From an uncultured Candidatus Melainabacteria bacterium (GTDB taxonomy: Bacteria; Cyanobacteriota; Vampirovibrionia; Gastranaerophilales; Gastranaerophilaceae), in contig CAKVIM010000021.1 in the NCBI GenBank assembly GCA_934754775.1, positions 1 to 24,187 on the forward strand: DNA of 24,187 nucleotides. Direction: 5' to 3'. Numbering within the stretch: the stretch's first letter is position 1; each line of letters starts with the position of its first letter. The notes below the pieces were generated by a model. It was given only the letters and a program-made list of their open reading frames with translations. It was not told the origin of the DNA and ran no database searches. The position numbers and the translations under genes are program-made. Positions 16,040 to 22,951 of the stretch are shown here, in pieces.

Positions 16040-16216
16040 CTCCTTCCCTTGTTAGGGAAGGTTGGGATGGGTATCAATTAAAATGAATACGGAAATAAAA
16101 ATTTTTAAATTATTTAAAACAATTTTCCATTTTCAACTTTCCATTTTCCATTAATCGCAACCCACCCGCATCTGTACGGCTCGGCGAAGCCTCGCCTACA
16201 TCTGCGACCTCCCTAA
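16040..16216 (-). repeat. Composite intergenic repeat, inverted copy A
   Basis: This gap segment contains the blocks of the repeat at 18835-18994 in reverse order and orientation: a 40-nt block (16040-16079) identical to the reverse complement of 18955-18994, an AT-rich middle with TTTTCCATTTTCAACTTTCC, CCCACCCGCAT (16161-16171) matching 18880-18890, and GCGACCTCCCTAA (16204-16216) matching 18835-18847. The 40-nt block has its own hairpin CCTTCCCT-TGTT-AGGGAAGG. The outer end covers the stop codon of the 443-aa FlhA_C gene. Much more GC-rich than the genes around it. Confidence 0.82.
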
Positions 16217-17544
16217 TCAGGGCGGTTGTCTGAGTCTTCTCCTATCGTTGCTACTTTTTCGACCTTTACATTATCAGCGACTTCGAGATAAGACATCACA
16301 ACTACTGTCGGAATATGCCGTTTTAGCAACTTGTAAATCGGCATTCTATTCTTTGGTGCGCATAGAATTACTGGCACATGTCCAACGCATTTGTCGACCA
16401 ACTTCAATTGCGTTGCAACAGTTTCTACAAATTCCATAATCTGTTCTGATTCCATAATCAAAACATAGCCTAAAGCCGTTCTTTCAAGATGATCTTCCAG
16501 AGTTTTTTCCCACTCTTTAGAAAGATTAACCGCATAAAGAACATTGTCAGACTCTGCGTTAGCCAAAGAAATTTGCACCTTCAAATCCTCTCTTATGCGT
16601 TCGGATAAAATATCAGGCTCGGCGGATTTTCTTGCATAATCTGCTAAACGTTCAAAAATGTAGCAAATATCTTTAACCGAAACTTTTTCTGTTATCAGAT
16701 TCGCAAAAACTTGTCTAATGTCTTCTATACTCAAACGTTTATTCAACTTTTCTAATGTCGGAATAATATCTTTATTAATGGTTTTGGCTTGTTCAATGTA
16801 TCTTCCGACATCAACAATTGTAATCAAATCGTTTGCATACTTGATAGCAATTTCTTGCAAATGGTTTTTGACAACGTCTGTCGGACTGATAGCCTTAATA
16901 TATTTTTTGTTTTTGTCGGCTGTTTCTTTATCTATCCAATAAACTTGAGTTTGCCAAATCGGATCAACTCCGACAATTGCATTTTCGGGAATTTCATCAT
17001 GGCGACTATCCCATTCACTTGCAATCACCATGTATTTATCAGGATAAACATAGCCACTTGCAACGACGTTATCTCTAACTAAAATTCTGTATTCAGAAGG
17101 TTCTAAATTTGCGGACTCAGGAAGTCCAAATGCTGGTAGTGCATTTAACGGTATTATATACCCCAATTCATCGGCAATTTCTGAACGCAAAGAAATTACT
17201 CCTTCAACACCTCCATATACATCTGTCATAAACTCAATTAAATCATTACTAACTTGGAGTCTAAATAAATCAACACCTAATCTGGCAAGAAAATTGCTGG
17301 GGTCATGTTTTACTTCTTGTTCAAGCTTTGTTTCGTTCAACATTGAATTCACAGATTGCTTTGTATATATCATCCCTGTTATAAGAACCAATAAACCCAT
17401 ATATACGTAATGTGGATTAAAAGGATAATTGAATACAAAACGTACAATTAGTAGAAATATTAATGTGCAAATTACTGGCGGAGCAATTGCTATTATACTC
17501 ATTAGTCCCTTTGCAAAGCTAAACAAATAATCATCGTTTTTCAT
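16213..17544 (-). CDS. Membrane-anchored orphan FlhA cytoplasmic-domain protein (443 aa)
   Basis: Two N-terminal membrane helices (about 14-38 and 46-62) and a short charged linker, then an essentially complete FlhA C-terminal domain at about 85-437. Matches to Salmonella-type FlhA as I recall it: LARLGVDLFRLQV, SLRSEIADELGYIIP, LEPSEYRILVRD with VASGYVYPDKY, VYWIDKETAD, SPTDVVKNHLQE, LSIEDIRQVFANLITEKVS, and the end IPTVVVMSYLEVADN plus VATIGE. FlhA is about 690 aa, with around eight N-terminal helices; that proton-coupled export-gate part is absent. In flagella this domain forms a nonameric ring receiving chaperone-substrate complexes. No other flagellar or type III gene is visible. A weak AAGGA lies upstream of the ATG. 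The last codons (DNRPD) and stop sit in the intergenic repeat, so the C-terminus may have been altered by it. The TPR gene is 81 nt upstream. Confidence 0.9.
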   Translation of the reverse strand: MKNDDYLFSFAKGLMSIIAIAPPVICTLIFLLIVRFVFNYPFNPHYVYMGLLVLITGMIYTKQSVNSMLNETKLEQEVKHDPSNFLARLGVDLFRLQVSNDLIEFMTDVYGGVEGVISLRSEIADELGYIIPLNALPAFGLPESANLEPSEYRILVRDNVVASGYVYPDKYMVIASEWDSRHDEIPENAIVGVDPIWQTQVYWIDKETADKNKKYIKAISPTDVVKNHLQEIAIKYANDLITIVDVGRYIEQAKTINKDIIPTLEKLNKRLSIEDIRQVFANLITEKVSVKDICYIFERLADYARKSAEPDILSERIREDLKVQISLANAESDNVLYAVNLSKEWEKTLEDHLERTALGYVLIMESEQIMEFVETVATQLKLVDKCVGHVPVILCAPKNRMPIYKLLKRHIPTVVVMSYLEVADNVKVEKVATIGEDSDNRPD

Positions 17545-17579
17545 TATCTTATTTCCTTCTTTTTGTTATCATATTTTAT

Positions 17580-17630
17580 GCTTCGCCCCTTGTGGGAGAA
17601 GCTGAGCGGAGCTCTGATGAGGGGTTCAGC
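17580..17630 (-). repeat. REP-like palindromic element
   Basis: GCTTCGCCCCTTGTGGGAGA, then AGCTGAGC and GTTCAGCT as inverted arms (7 of 8). The CCCCTTGTGGGAGA part resembles the elements at 19150 and 22774. It covers the stop codon of the TPR gene and lies between it and the FlhA_C gene. It may act as an mRNA hairpin. Confidence 0.55.
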
Positions 17631-18804
17631 TAGAAAGCCGTTTCTGTAACTTAATGAATTTATACAACATTGAATAAAACATTCCTCCAAACACCACTAC
17701 AAAAAACTTACTCGTCAAAATATAGAAAATATCAAACTTGTAGCCGAAAACGTGTTGATAAATTGCCGTCCAAACAATTGAAAACACAAGCGAATAAATC
17801 GTTATAAACGCAAACGGATACCAACTTTGAGATTTCAACCAACGATGCAAACGGTTGTACCAACGCTCATCACGAAGTTTGTTTTTCAGTGATTTTATCC
17901 TATCTTGGATTTCTTTTTTAGCATTATCTGGAATATCCAATTTTAAAGCTTCTTTGCAACACATGATGGCTTCTTTGTATCGCTTTGCAAAATTTTCACA
18001 ATAACAAATGTAGTCACCATAAGCATAACAGTAATTCGGAACAAGTTCTATTATTTTTTTGCTGTCAGCTATGGCTTTTTCATCATCGCCTATAAAATAA
18101 TAAAGTTTCGCACGTTGCCTATATGCATAAAAATCTTTATCATCGAGCTCAATTGCTTTCGTACAGCTATCTATTGCTTCTTTATAAAAATGAGTTAAGT
18201 TATAAATATCAGCTTTACAAATATAGCCGTCAACATTTTTAGGTGATATCTCAAGTGCTTTATTTACATAATAAAGAGCTTCTTCATACTCTTTGTTACA
18301 CTTTAGAGAATCCGCCAGATTAAAGAAGTCAATCGGATATTGAGAACCTAGTTTTATCACCATTTTAAAATCTTTAATTGCAGAAACATAATCCTTTATT
18401 TGAAAGAAGCACACTCCTCTACGGTTATATAAAATTGCTACCTTAGGTTCTAATTCTATTGCTTTTGAAAAACATTCAATTGCCTCATTATATCTTGATA
18501 ACTCTTTTAAAATAATTCCCTTATCAACAAAAATTTGCAACTCATCGACGTGCAATTCTATAGTTTTGTCAATATCTTCTAATGCCTTTTCGAACATATT
18601 TAAACTATAATAACCCTTTGCTCGATCATAGTAGCAATACGGATTTTTTGGATTTTTTTCAATTTCTTCCGTAAGCTTTTTTATATCCACTTCAGAATTA
18701 ACAGCTTCCGGCGGTGCAAAGCTGTTTTCTTTATCATCAACACCTTTAGGCATCGACGCTCCATTTATCGGATTATTACTTAAATTTTTGTTTTCTTCGC
18801 TCAT
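17626..18804 (-). CDS. TPR protein with C-terminal membrane anchor (392 aa)
   Basis: A disordered, Asn/Ser/Pro-containing N-terminus (1-38) is followed by about seven tetratricopeptide repeats over 54-290, with recurrent A-I/L-x-x-x-x-K-A-I-E-L endings (FEKALEDIDKTIEL, YNEAIECFSKAIEL, YKEAIDSCTKAIEL). A basic linker with Trp follows (RWYNRLHRWLKSQSWYP), then two membrane helices (about 330-350 and 358-382). The TPR superhelix would face the cytoplasm and act as a protein-binding scaffold; this is family knowledge plus inferred topology. GGAAA precedes the ATG. It is upstream of the FlhA_C gene in the same direction, 81 nt apart, and the pair is bracketed by inverted composite repeats. A role as adaptor for the FlhA_C ring is attractive but untested. 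Confidence 0.88.
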   Translation of the reverse strand: MSEENKNLSNNPINGASMPKGVDDKENSFAPPEAVNSEVDIKKLTEEIEKNPKNPYCYYDRAKGYYSLNMFEKALEDIDKTIELHVDELQIFVDKGIILKELSRYNEAIECFSKAIELEPKVAILYNRRGVCFFQIKDYVSAIKDFKMVIKLGSQYPIDFFNLADSLKCNKEYEEALYYVNKALEISPKNVDGYICKADIYNLTHFYKEAIDSCTKAIELDDKDFYAYRQRAKLYYFIGDDEKAIADSKKIIELVPNYCYAYGDYICYCENFAKRYKEAIMCCKEALKLDIPDNAKKEIQDRIKSLKNKLRDERWYNRLHRWLKSQSWYPFAFITIYSLVFSIVWTAIYQHVFGYKFDIFYILTSKFFVVVFGGMFYSMLYKFIKLQKRLSS

Positions 18805-18822
18805 TTATGTTTTCCTTTTTGA

Positions 18823-18994
18823 TTACCTCACTAGTTAGGGAGGTCGCAGTCGTTGGCGAAGCGATGCTGAGCCTTACGAATGCGGGTGGGTATTTGCAAG
18901 TGGAAAGTTGAAAGTTGAAAGTTGTAAGTCATTTTAAACATTTTATCATATTTCAATTGATACCCATCCCAACCTTCCCTAACAAGGGAAGGAG
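18823..18994 (+). repeat. Composite intergenic repeat, copy B
   Basis: In order: TTACCTCACT, TTAGGGAGGTCGC (18835-18847), a core running to GGGTGGGTATTTG (to 18896), three GAAAGTTG tandem units (about 18903-18923), and the 40-nt block (18955-18994) with hairpin CCTTCCCT-AACA-AGGGAAGG. The 18823-18896 part matches 22801-22874 at 70 of 74 positions. The whole is the inverted counterpart of 16040-16216. It fills the first half of the 396-nt gap 18805-19200. Confidence 0.85.
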
Positions 18995-19093
18995 TGACAG
19001 TTGGGGTACTTGTAATACCTGTATAACGAATTATTTTTATTTCTGTTCATATTTTATTAAGAACTGTAAACTCTTATTCCTTTCTTTGTTTTT

Positions 19094-19124
19094 GTCGTGT
19101 TCAATGTCAATAGTTGAACACGAC
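19094..19124 (+). repeat. GTCGTGTTC hairpin repeat, copy 2
   Basis: Perfect 11-bp arms, GTCGTGTTCAA (19094-19104) and TTGAACACGAC (19114-19124), followed by CTAC. A half-copy (AACACGACCTA) follows at 19135-19145. Between 18995 and 19093 I see nothing further. Confidence 0.82.
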
Positions 19125-19149
19125 CTACATTCTAAACACGACCTATTAC

Positions 19150-19192
19150 CTCCCCTCGCCCCTACGTGGGAGAGGGGCTGGGGGTGAGGGGC
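19150..19192 (+). repeat. REP-like GC-rich palindrome
   Basis: CCCCTCGCCCC (19152-19162) pairs with GGGGTGAGGGG (19181-19191), with one G-U wobble. The left 26 nt match 22774-22799 with two changes. It ends 9 nt beyond the stop of the 296-aa gene and could serve as an RNA 3' hairpin for it. This CCCCTC/GAGGGG style is common among dispersed intergenic repeats in many bacteria. Confidence 0.75.
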
Positions 19193-19200
19193 ATATCATT

Positions 19201-20091
19201 TTACCCCGGTTCGTTGTGGAACTCTTCTTCTGTTTTCAACTTCTTATCCTGCGGAATTTCTAAAGTCGAAAAATCGAACCTGTAGCCGTCCTTAAATTTA
19301 TCTTTCAACTCAGTTATAGTCGTTTCGTGGATTACTTCTTCGTTCGGTGCTGTTGTTTTTTGTTTGTAATAAGTCGCAATACCGTATTCTTTACTTACGC
19401 AAGCCTCTCGATTTTCACTAAATTTTATGTACACGCAGTCTTTCGTAACCTTCGTGATTTTTGGAGTTTCGTTTTTGTCCCAATAATTGTAATTTGCATC
19501 ACAAGTCGAATCGTACCAATGAATCAAGCAATTGCTCAAATAATTTCGGCGATTTACCGACTGTTCTAAAGTCGTGTCTTTATCATGTTTCAAATCCTCT
19601 TGATAATCTAAATTGCCTTCACCATAAATAACACCATCAGGACCGAGCAAATGCGGTTTCTTTTCGTCAGCATTTACCAAATAAGTGTACAAATTCGGTC
19701 TGTCAAAGAATGCAACAATTTTGTCAGGCGAAATTGTATCTTTATCCAAATATTCTCGTGATTCAAAATACCACAAATCGCTGTTATAGATATTTTTGAA
19801 ACTGTTTTTCTCAAAAATACTGCTTTCAGGATTTCTTGTCGTTAAAGTTTCACCCTCAATATAATAAGTGTTCGCAATTTGTTTTTGCTTAGCTTCTTGT
19901 GTGAATTGGTCAACATTAACCAACATTGATGGAATCGCTTCGCACGAAACCTTGATAATACCGATTAACAAAAGAACTCCTATCGGCAAAACTAAATCTT
20001 TTAATTTTAAATTAAAATCCAGTTTTTCTTTCGCTTGCATTTCTTGAAGCAATTTGTCTTGCTTTTTCAGTTTCCATTTTCTTTCAGCCAT
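19201..20091 (-). CDS. Bitopic membrane protein of unknown function (296 aa)
   Basis: A Lys-rich cytoplasmic N-terminus (1-30, KWKLKKQDKLLQEMQAKEK), one membrane helix (about 31-50, LVLPIGVLLLIGIIKVSC), then about 240 residues expected outside the cytoplasm. These are rich in Asp, Lys, Tyr and Asn, with Cys residues in LSNCLIHWYDSTCD and later DCVYIKF and REACVSK that could form disulfides. No domain recognised. AGGAA sits 6 nt before the ATG. The palindrome at 20118-20139 separates it from the polytopic gene upstream. Function unknown; an envelope accessory to the neighbouring membrane proteins is inference. Confidence 0.75.
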   Translation of the reverse strand: MAERKWKLKKQDKLLQEMQAKEKLDFNLKLKDLVLPIGVLLLIGIIKVSCEAIPSMLVNVDQFTQEAKQKQIANTYYIEGETLTTRNPESSIFEKNSFKNIYNSDLWYFESREYLDKDTISPDKIVAFFDRPNLYTYLVNADEKKPHLLGPDGVIYGEGNLDYQEDLKHDKDTTLEQSVNRRNYLSNCLIHWYDSTCDANYNYWDKNETPKITKVTKDCVYIKFSENREACVSKEYGIATYYKQKTTAPNEEVIHETTITELKDKFKDGYRFDFSTLEIPQDKKLKTEEEFHNEPG

Positions 20092-20117
20092 TATAGATTC
20101 CTCTTATTGTAAAGGGT

Positions 20118-20139
20118 GGCGGAAGCGTATGCTTCCGCC
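20118..20139 (-). other. Strong GC hairpin between two membrane-protein genes
   Basis: A perfect 9-bp stem (GGCGGAAGC, loop GTAT, GCTTCCGCC) lies 9 nt after the stop of the 263-aa gene. On the minus strand only a short CCCTTT tract follows, so it is a weak terminator or an attenuator/processing hairpin before the 296-aa gene. Confidence 0.6.
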
Positions 20140-20147
20140 GAATTAAA

Positions 20148-20939
20148 TTAATTTTTCAAATATTTATCGATATCAACTTCCTTAGCATATTGTGCTAAAA
20201 GGTTGTAGCACACGAAGTATGCGTAAATAAATACAAACGGCAATGCAAACATGCCGATTATTGACACGCAAAGTGCAACTACAATTACAGTAAATAGTAA
20301 GCTGTACAAAATATTTTTGCCGATAAGTGTCCAAGCTGCGTGTTGATTATCTTTTAGCATATCAATTTGTTCTTTTAAAGCGAAAAATTTGCTGATATTT
20401 AGTGTTTTTATATAAAATGCCATTGCAGCACTAAAATATTGTCCAAAGTATAAGCCAATGGCAATACTACCGACAGTTCCGGCAATTGAACCAAAAATTA
20501 CAAGAATAGTTTGGTTTACATGAATTGCAGACAAAATAAAATATGCTGCTGCAAAAATAACTAAAAATATTAGTGAAAACACTAGTGCCAGTGCAAAAAT
20601 GACTATCATTGCCCAAAAAGAAAATACCATAAAACCAACAACTGTTTTCAAACCAAGCAATAGAAGGTTTTTATCAGAAAACTCTGCCATTTTGAACGTA
20701 TCACTATTCATCGCATTGTTTGCGGATTTGAATATAAAACCTGTTAAAAATAACAATGCTACAATTGAGATTATTGCAGAAATTAAAACTCCGACATTAA
20801 CCGCTTCACCTGACAAATGGTAAACAAGGCTCACAGGCAAAAAACCTAATATATACAAGACATAACATCCAAGGACTTTCTGAATCCAATGTTCATCTTT
20901 TCTAACATCTTTAATAGCATTTGCTAAACTCATTGTCAT
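20148..20939 (-). CDS. Polytopic membrane protein, possibly DUF4013-like (263 aa)
   Basis: An amphipathic N-terminus (MTMSLANAIKDVRKDEHWIQK) is followed by about six or seven hydrophobic segments: about 23-43, 49-70, 95-137 (probably two), 142-165 and 210-245. The arrangement (N-terminal helix, paired hairpins, a cytoplasmic loop KTLNISKFFALKEQIDMLKD, then a long hydrophobic end) resembles DUF4013-type proteins, but I hold this loosely. No transport motif is visible. GGAAAAAG precedes the ATG at 20939; a second ATG two codons on is possible. The region before it contains hairpin copy 3 and then the lipoprotein gene. Confidence 0.75.
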   Translation of the reverse strand: MTMSLANAIKDVRKDEHWIQKVLGCYVLYILGFLPVSLVYHLSGEAVNVGVLISAIISIVALLFLTGFIFKSANNAMNSDTFKMAEFSDKNLLLLGLKTVVGFMVFSFWAMIVIFALALVFSLIFLVIFAAAYFILSAIHVNQTILVIFGSIAGTVGSIAIGLYFGQYFSAAMAFYIKTLNISKFFALKEQIDMLKDNQHAAWTLIGKNILYSLLFTVIVVALCVSIIGMFALPFVFIYAYFVCYNLLAQYAKEVDIDKYLKN

Positions 20940-20964
20940 AAATCTTTTTCCTTTCTTTTTTATT

Positions 20965-20990
20965 GTCGTGTTCTATGTCATGAACACGAC
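20965..20990 (+). repeat. GTCGTGTTC hairpin repeat, copy 3 (short form)
   Basis: Perfect 9-bp arms GTCGTGTTC and GAACACGAC around an 8-nt loop. On the plus strand it is followed by AGTTTTTT, terminator-like, but the genes on both sides run on the minus strand. It lies 12 nt beyond the lipoprotein stop. Confidence 0.75.
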
Positions 20991-21002
20991 AGTTTTTTAT
21001 AA

Positions 21003-21590
21003 TTAAATATTAAAATTAATCTTCACATCAGCTTGACCACCAGCTGGAATTTCCCATATGTAAGTATTTTTTTCTAAGTCAAAGAAATTTGCATTATGAG
21101 ATTCCGCTTGGTTTGGTAACTTCATAATTAAAACATATGGTTCTAAGTCATCATAAGTCAAACCATTTTCAGCCAACAATTTTTCCAAATCTTTGTTTTG
21201 TAGATTTATATTAAAATCAGCTTTGCAAGAAACAACTTTCTTTTCTTTTTGACAATTGATGTTTTTTGTTCCTTCGTTTGGTTTAAAGAAACTTTCTATC
21301 GCTAAAACATCGTTATCAATAACATTACCGGGTTTAAGAATTGCAATATAACCCATATCTTCATCAGTCTTATATTTCTGCAAAGAAACAGGATTTTGCG
21401 CTTTAACTCCATTCAAAAAATATTCTGCGGCTTTTTTTGATAACTCATCAGATGCATAAGTTGAACCATAGCTAAATTTCTTTTCAATCGTTGCATTTGC
21501 TTTTTTATCAATTGTAACAGTACTTTGTTGGCTTACACAGCCTGTCAAAAGCACTGCTGACATTATTAATAATAAAATTTTCTTTTTCAT
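21003..21590 (-). CDS. Lipoprotein, possibly of the DUF3153/LppM type (195 aa)
   Basis: A clear lipoprotein signal peptide: MKKKILLLIMSAVLLTGC with the lipidated Cys at residue 18 (lipobox LTGC). The rest is a soluble domain starting STVTIDKKANATIEKKFSYG and ending NTYIWEIPAGGQADVKINFN. A strand with Thr/Lys pairs after the Cys and a final W-x-I-P-x-G segment recall DUF3153/LppM-like lipoproteins, but I cannot confirm it. C113 and C121 could form a disulfide. AGGAA sits 7-8 nt before the ATG. It would be anchored in the envelope, consistent with its membrane-protein neighbours. Confidence 0.8.
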   Translation of the reverse strand: MKKKILLLIMSAVLLTGCVSQQSTVTIDKKANATIEKKFSYGSTYASDELSKKAAEYFLNGVKAQNPVSLQKYKTDEDMGYIAILKPGNVIDNDVLAIESFFKPNEGTKNINCQKEKKVVSCKADFNINLQNKDLEKLLAENGLTYDDLEPYVLIMKLPNQAESHNANFFDLEKNTYIWEIPAGGQADVKINFNI

Positions 21591-21621
21591 CTTGCATTAT
21601 TCCTTTCTTGTCTTTAATTAT

Positions 21622-21725
21622 GGATTGCTTCGTCACCTGTTTTGGGTTGCTGTTCCTCGCAATGACAGGGCGTCTGACATCCAAGTGTGCCGTCATTGCG
21701 AAGCTCGTTAGAGCTGTGGCAATCC
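21622..21725. repeat. Palindromic intergenic element with GGATTGC ends
   Basis: The 104-nt element begins GGATTGCTTCGTCAC and ends GTGGCAATCC, giving terminal inverted GGATTGC/GCAATCC. Inside, TCGCAATGAC (21657-21666) pairs with GTCATTGCGA (21692-21701). It is more GC-rich than the surroundings. Similar CGCAATGAC/GTCATTGCG palindromes are widespread dispersed repeats in bacteria. It occupies most of the gap 21591-21777 and has no coding signal. Confidence 0.75.
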
Positions 21726-21777
21726 AGCCTATTATTAACTATTTTTATTCGAATCATTTTAGACATTCGAACTCTCT

Positions 21778-22740
21778 TTACTGTCTGATATAAGTTTCGT
21801 ACGCATCTTTGTAAGCTTGTGTGTCATATCCTTGAGAAATGTATTGCGGATATTTTTGTTTTACATAATTGTAAACGGTTTGACATCTCTTATCAGTTGA
21901 TGGATGGTCTGCAAACAAGTCAGGATAAGCAACGCCGATTTTGCTCAAAATTGAAACCCCTGCAAGAGGGTTATAACCGCACTTAACCATGTAATCTACG
22001 GCTTTTAAATCGGCATCGTTTTCATGTGCTTTAGAATAAGTTGCAGTTCCAAGTTCTTGAGTTTTGTTTACTGCAACATTAGACCAAGTAGTTTTACCAC
22101 CTAATCCAACACCGTTCCATGCACTTTTGAAAGTGTTATTAAGAGCTCTTTGAGCTTGTTCCGCACCGTAGTTCAAACCTGTGTTAACAACAGTTGCTTT
22201 CACTCCATGGTAGCCGTCAGCGTGTCCGATTTCGTGACCGATTACAAAAGCTAATTCGTCTTCGTTTTCACAACAGCCCATAATTCCTTTGAATACTGTA
22301 ACTGTACCGTTAATTTCTGTTTGAGCATTCACTTCTTTTTCTGTAGAATAAACAAAATAGATTTTTTTATTGATGCCGGAAGCTTGCATTAATTTTCGTC
22401 CGATTTGATTTACAATAGCATTACCTCGCTCGTCTGACACATTTTGTCCGAAATGTACTTTTTGAGCGGTGGTAACACCACCTTGAACAGTTGTCGGGTT
22501 CGTTTTGGTGTAAGTTTGAACAGAATTAGCAGTTGTGCTTTGAGTTGGAGTAACTACAACAGGCTTTTGAGTTGAAGTTTGTTGAACCATATTTTTTGTT
22601 GTTGCCGGAATTTCAACCACGTTAGATTGATTTTTAATTTTGTGGCAATCGCAACGGCAATAATCAGGCTCTGCCATAACGCTTGTTGATACACTCATTA
22701 GAGCTGTCAAAATTGATAATGTTAATAGTTGTTTTCTCAT
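21778..22740 (-). CDS. Secreted M48-family zinc metallopeptidase (320 aa)
   Basis: A Sec signal peptide (MRKQLLTLSILTALMSVSTS, probable cut after VMA at 23). A Cys cluster (DYCRCDCHK, 27-34) and a Thr/Gln/Val-rich linker (about 40-95) precede the catalytic domain. The HEIGH zinc motif is at 169-173, the third ligand is probably E240 in KAHENDADLKAVDY, and DHPSTDKR at 278-285 is the usual late His-Pro segment. All key residues are present. M48 proteins of this secreted kind (BepA, LoiP, YcaL types) act in the periplasm or outer membrane on misfolded envelope proteins. The normal BepA TPR tail is missing, so it is closer to the short LoiP/YcaL type. AGGAA sits 7 nt before the ATG. Confidence 0.92.
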   Translation of the reverse strand: MRKQLLTLSILTALMSVSTSVMAEPDYCRCDCHKIKNQSNVVEIPATTKNMVQQTSTQKPVVVTPTQSTTANSVQTYTKTNPTTVQGGVTTAQKVHFGQNVSDERGNAIVNQIGRKLMQASGINKKIYFVYSTEKEVNAQTEINGTVTVFKGIMGCCENEDELAFVIGHEIGHADGYHGVKATVVNTGLNYGAEQAQRALNNTFKSAWNGVGLGGKTTWSNVAVNKTQELGTATYSKAHENDADLKAVDYMVKCGYNPLAGVSILSKIGVAYPDLFADHPSTDKRCQTVYNYVKQKYPQYISQGYDTQAYKDAYETYIRQ

Positions 22741-22773
22741 ACTTATTTCCTTTCTTGTTTTGTTTTCTTTTTT

Positions 22774-22799
22774 CTCCCCTCGCCCCTTTGTGGGAGAGG
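22774..22799 (+). repeat. REP-like element, half copy
   Basis: CTCCCCTCGCCCCT then GTGGGAGAGG matches 19150-19175 with two changes. It abuts the 74-nt repeat that begins at 22801. Confidence 0.65.
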
Positions 22800-22800
22800 T

Positions 22801-22874
22801 TTACCTCACTTATTAGGGAGGTCGCAGTCGTTGGCGAAGCTTTGCTGAGCCTTACGAATGCGGGTGGGTATTTG
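22801..22874 (+). repeat. Dispersed 74-nt repeat, copy C
   Basis: Identical to 18823-18896 at 70 of 74 positions and in the same orientation. The four differences fall in two adjacent pairs. It lies upstream of the M48 gene. Further right, TTGGGAAGGAGTGGCTG (22934-22950) echoes the end of the composite repeat (AAGGGAAGGAGTGACAG), with hairpin copy 4 in between. Confidence 0.85.
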
Positions 22875-22887
22875 TCTTTATTTTGCT

Positions 22888-22918
22888 GTCGTGTTCAATG
22901 ACAATTGTTGAACACGAC
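22888..22918 (+). repeat. GTCGTGTTC hairpin repeat, copy 4
   Basis: Perfect arms GTCGTGTTCAA (22888-22898) and TTGAACACGAC (22908-22918), loop TGACAATTG, followed by CTAC. It lies 34 nt beyond the stop of the 404-aa gene. Confidence 0.82.
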
Positions 22919-22951
22919 CTACAGCTGCAGCTTTGGGAAGGAGTGGCTGTT

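Noticed and set aside
16213..17544. Full flagellar export protein FlhA
   Set aside because: Only two N-terminal helices are present instead of about eight, and no flagellar genes are nearby, so it is called an orphan FlhA_C protein.
18805..19200. 90-aa plus-strand frame within the repeat-filled gap
   Set aside because: It translates the intergenic repeats, lacks a ribosome site and shows no protein-like composition.
16001..22918. CRISPR array
   Set aside because: The hairpin and GC-rich repeats are spaced by kilobases with genes between them, not by regular short spacers, and no cas genes are present.
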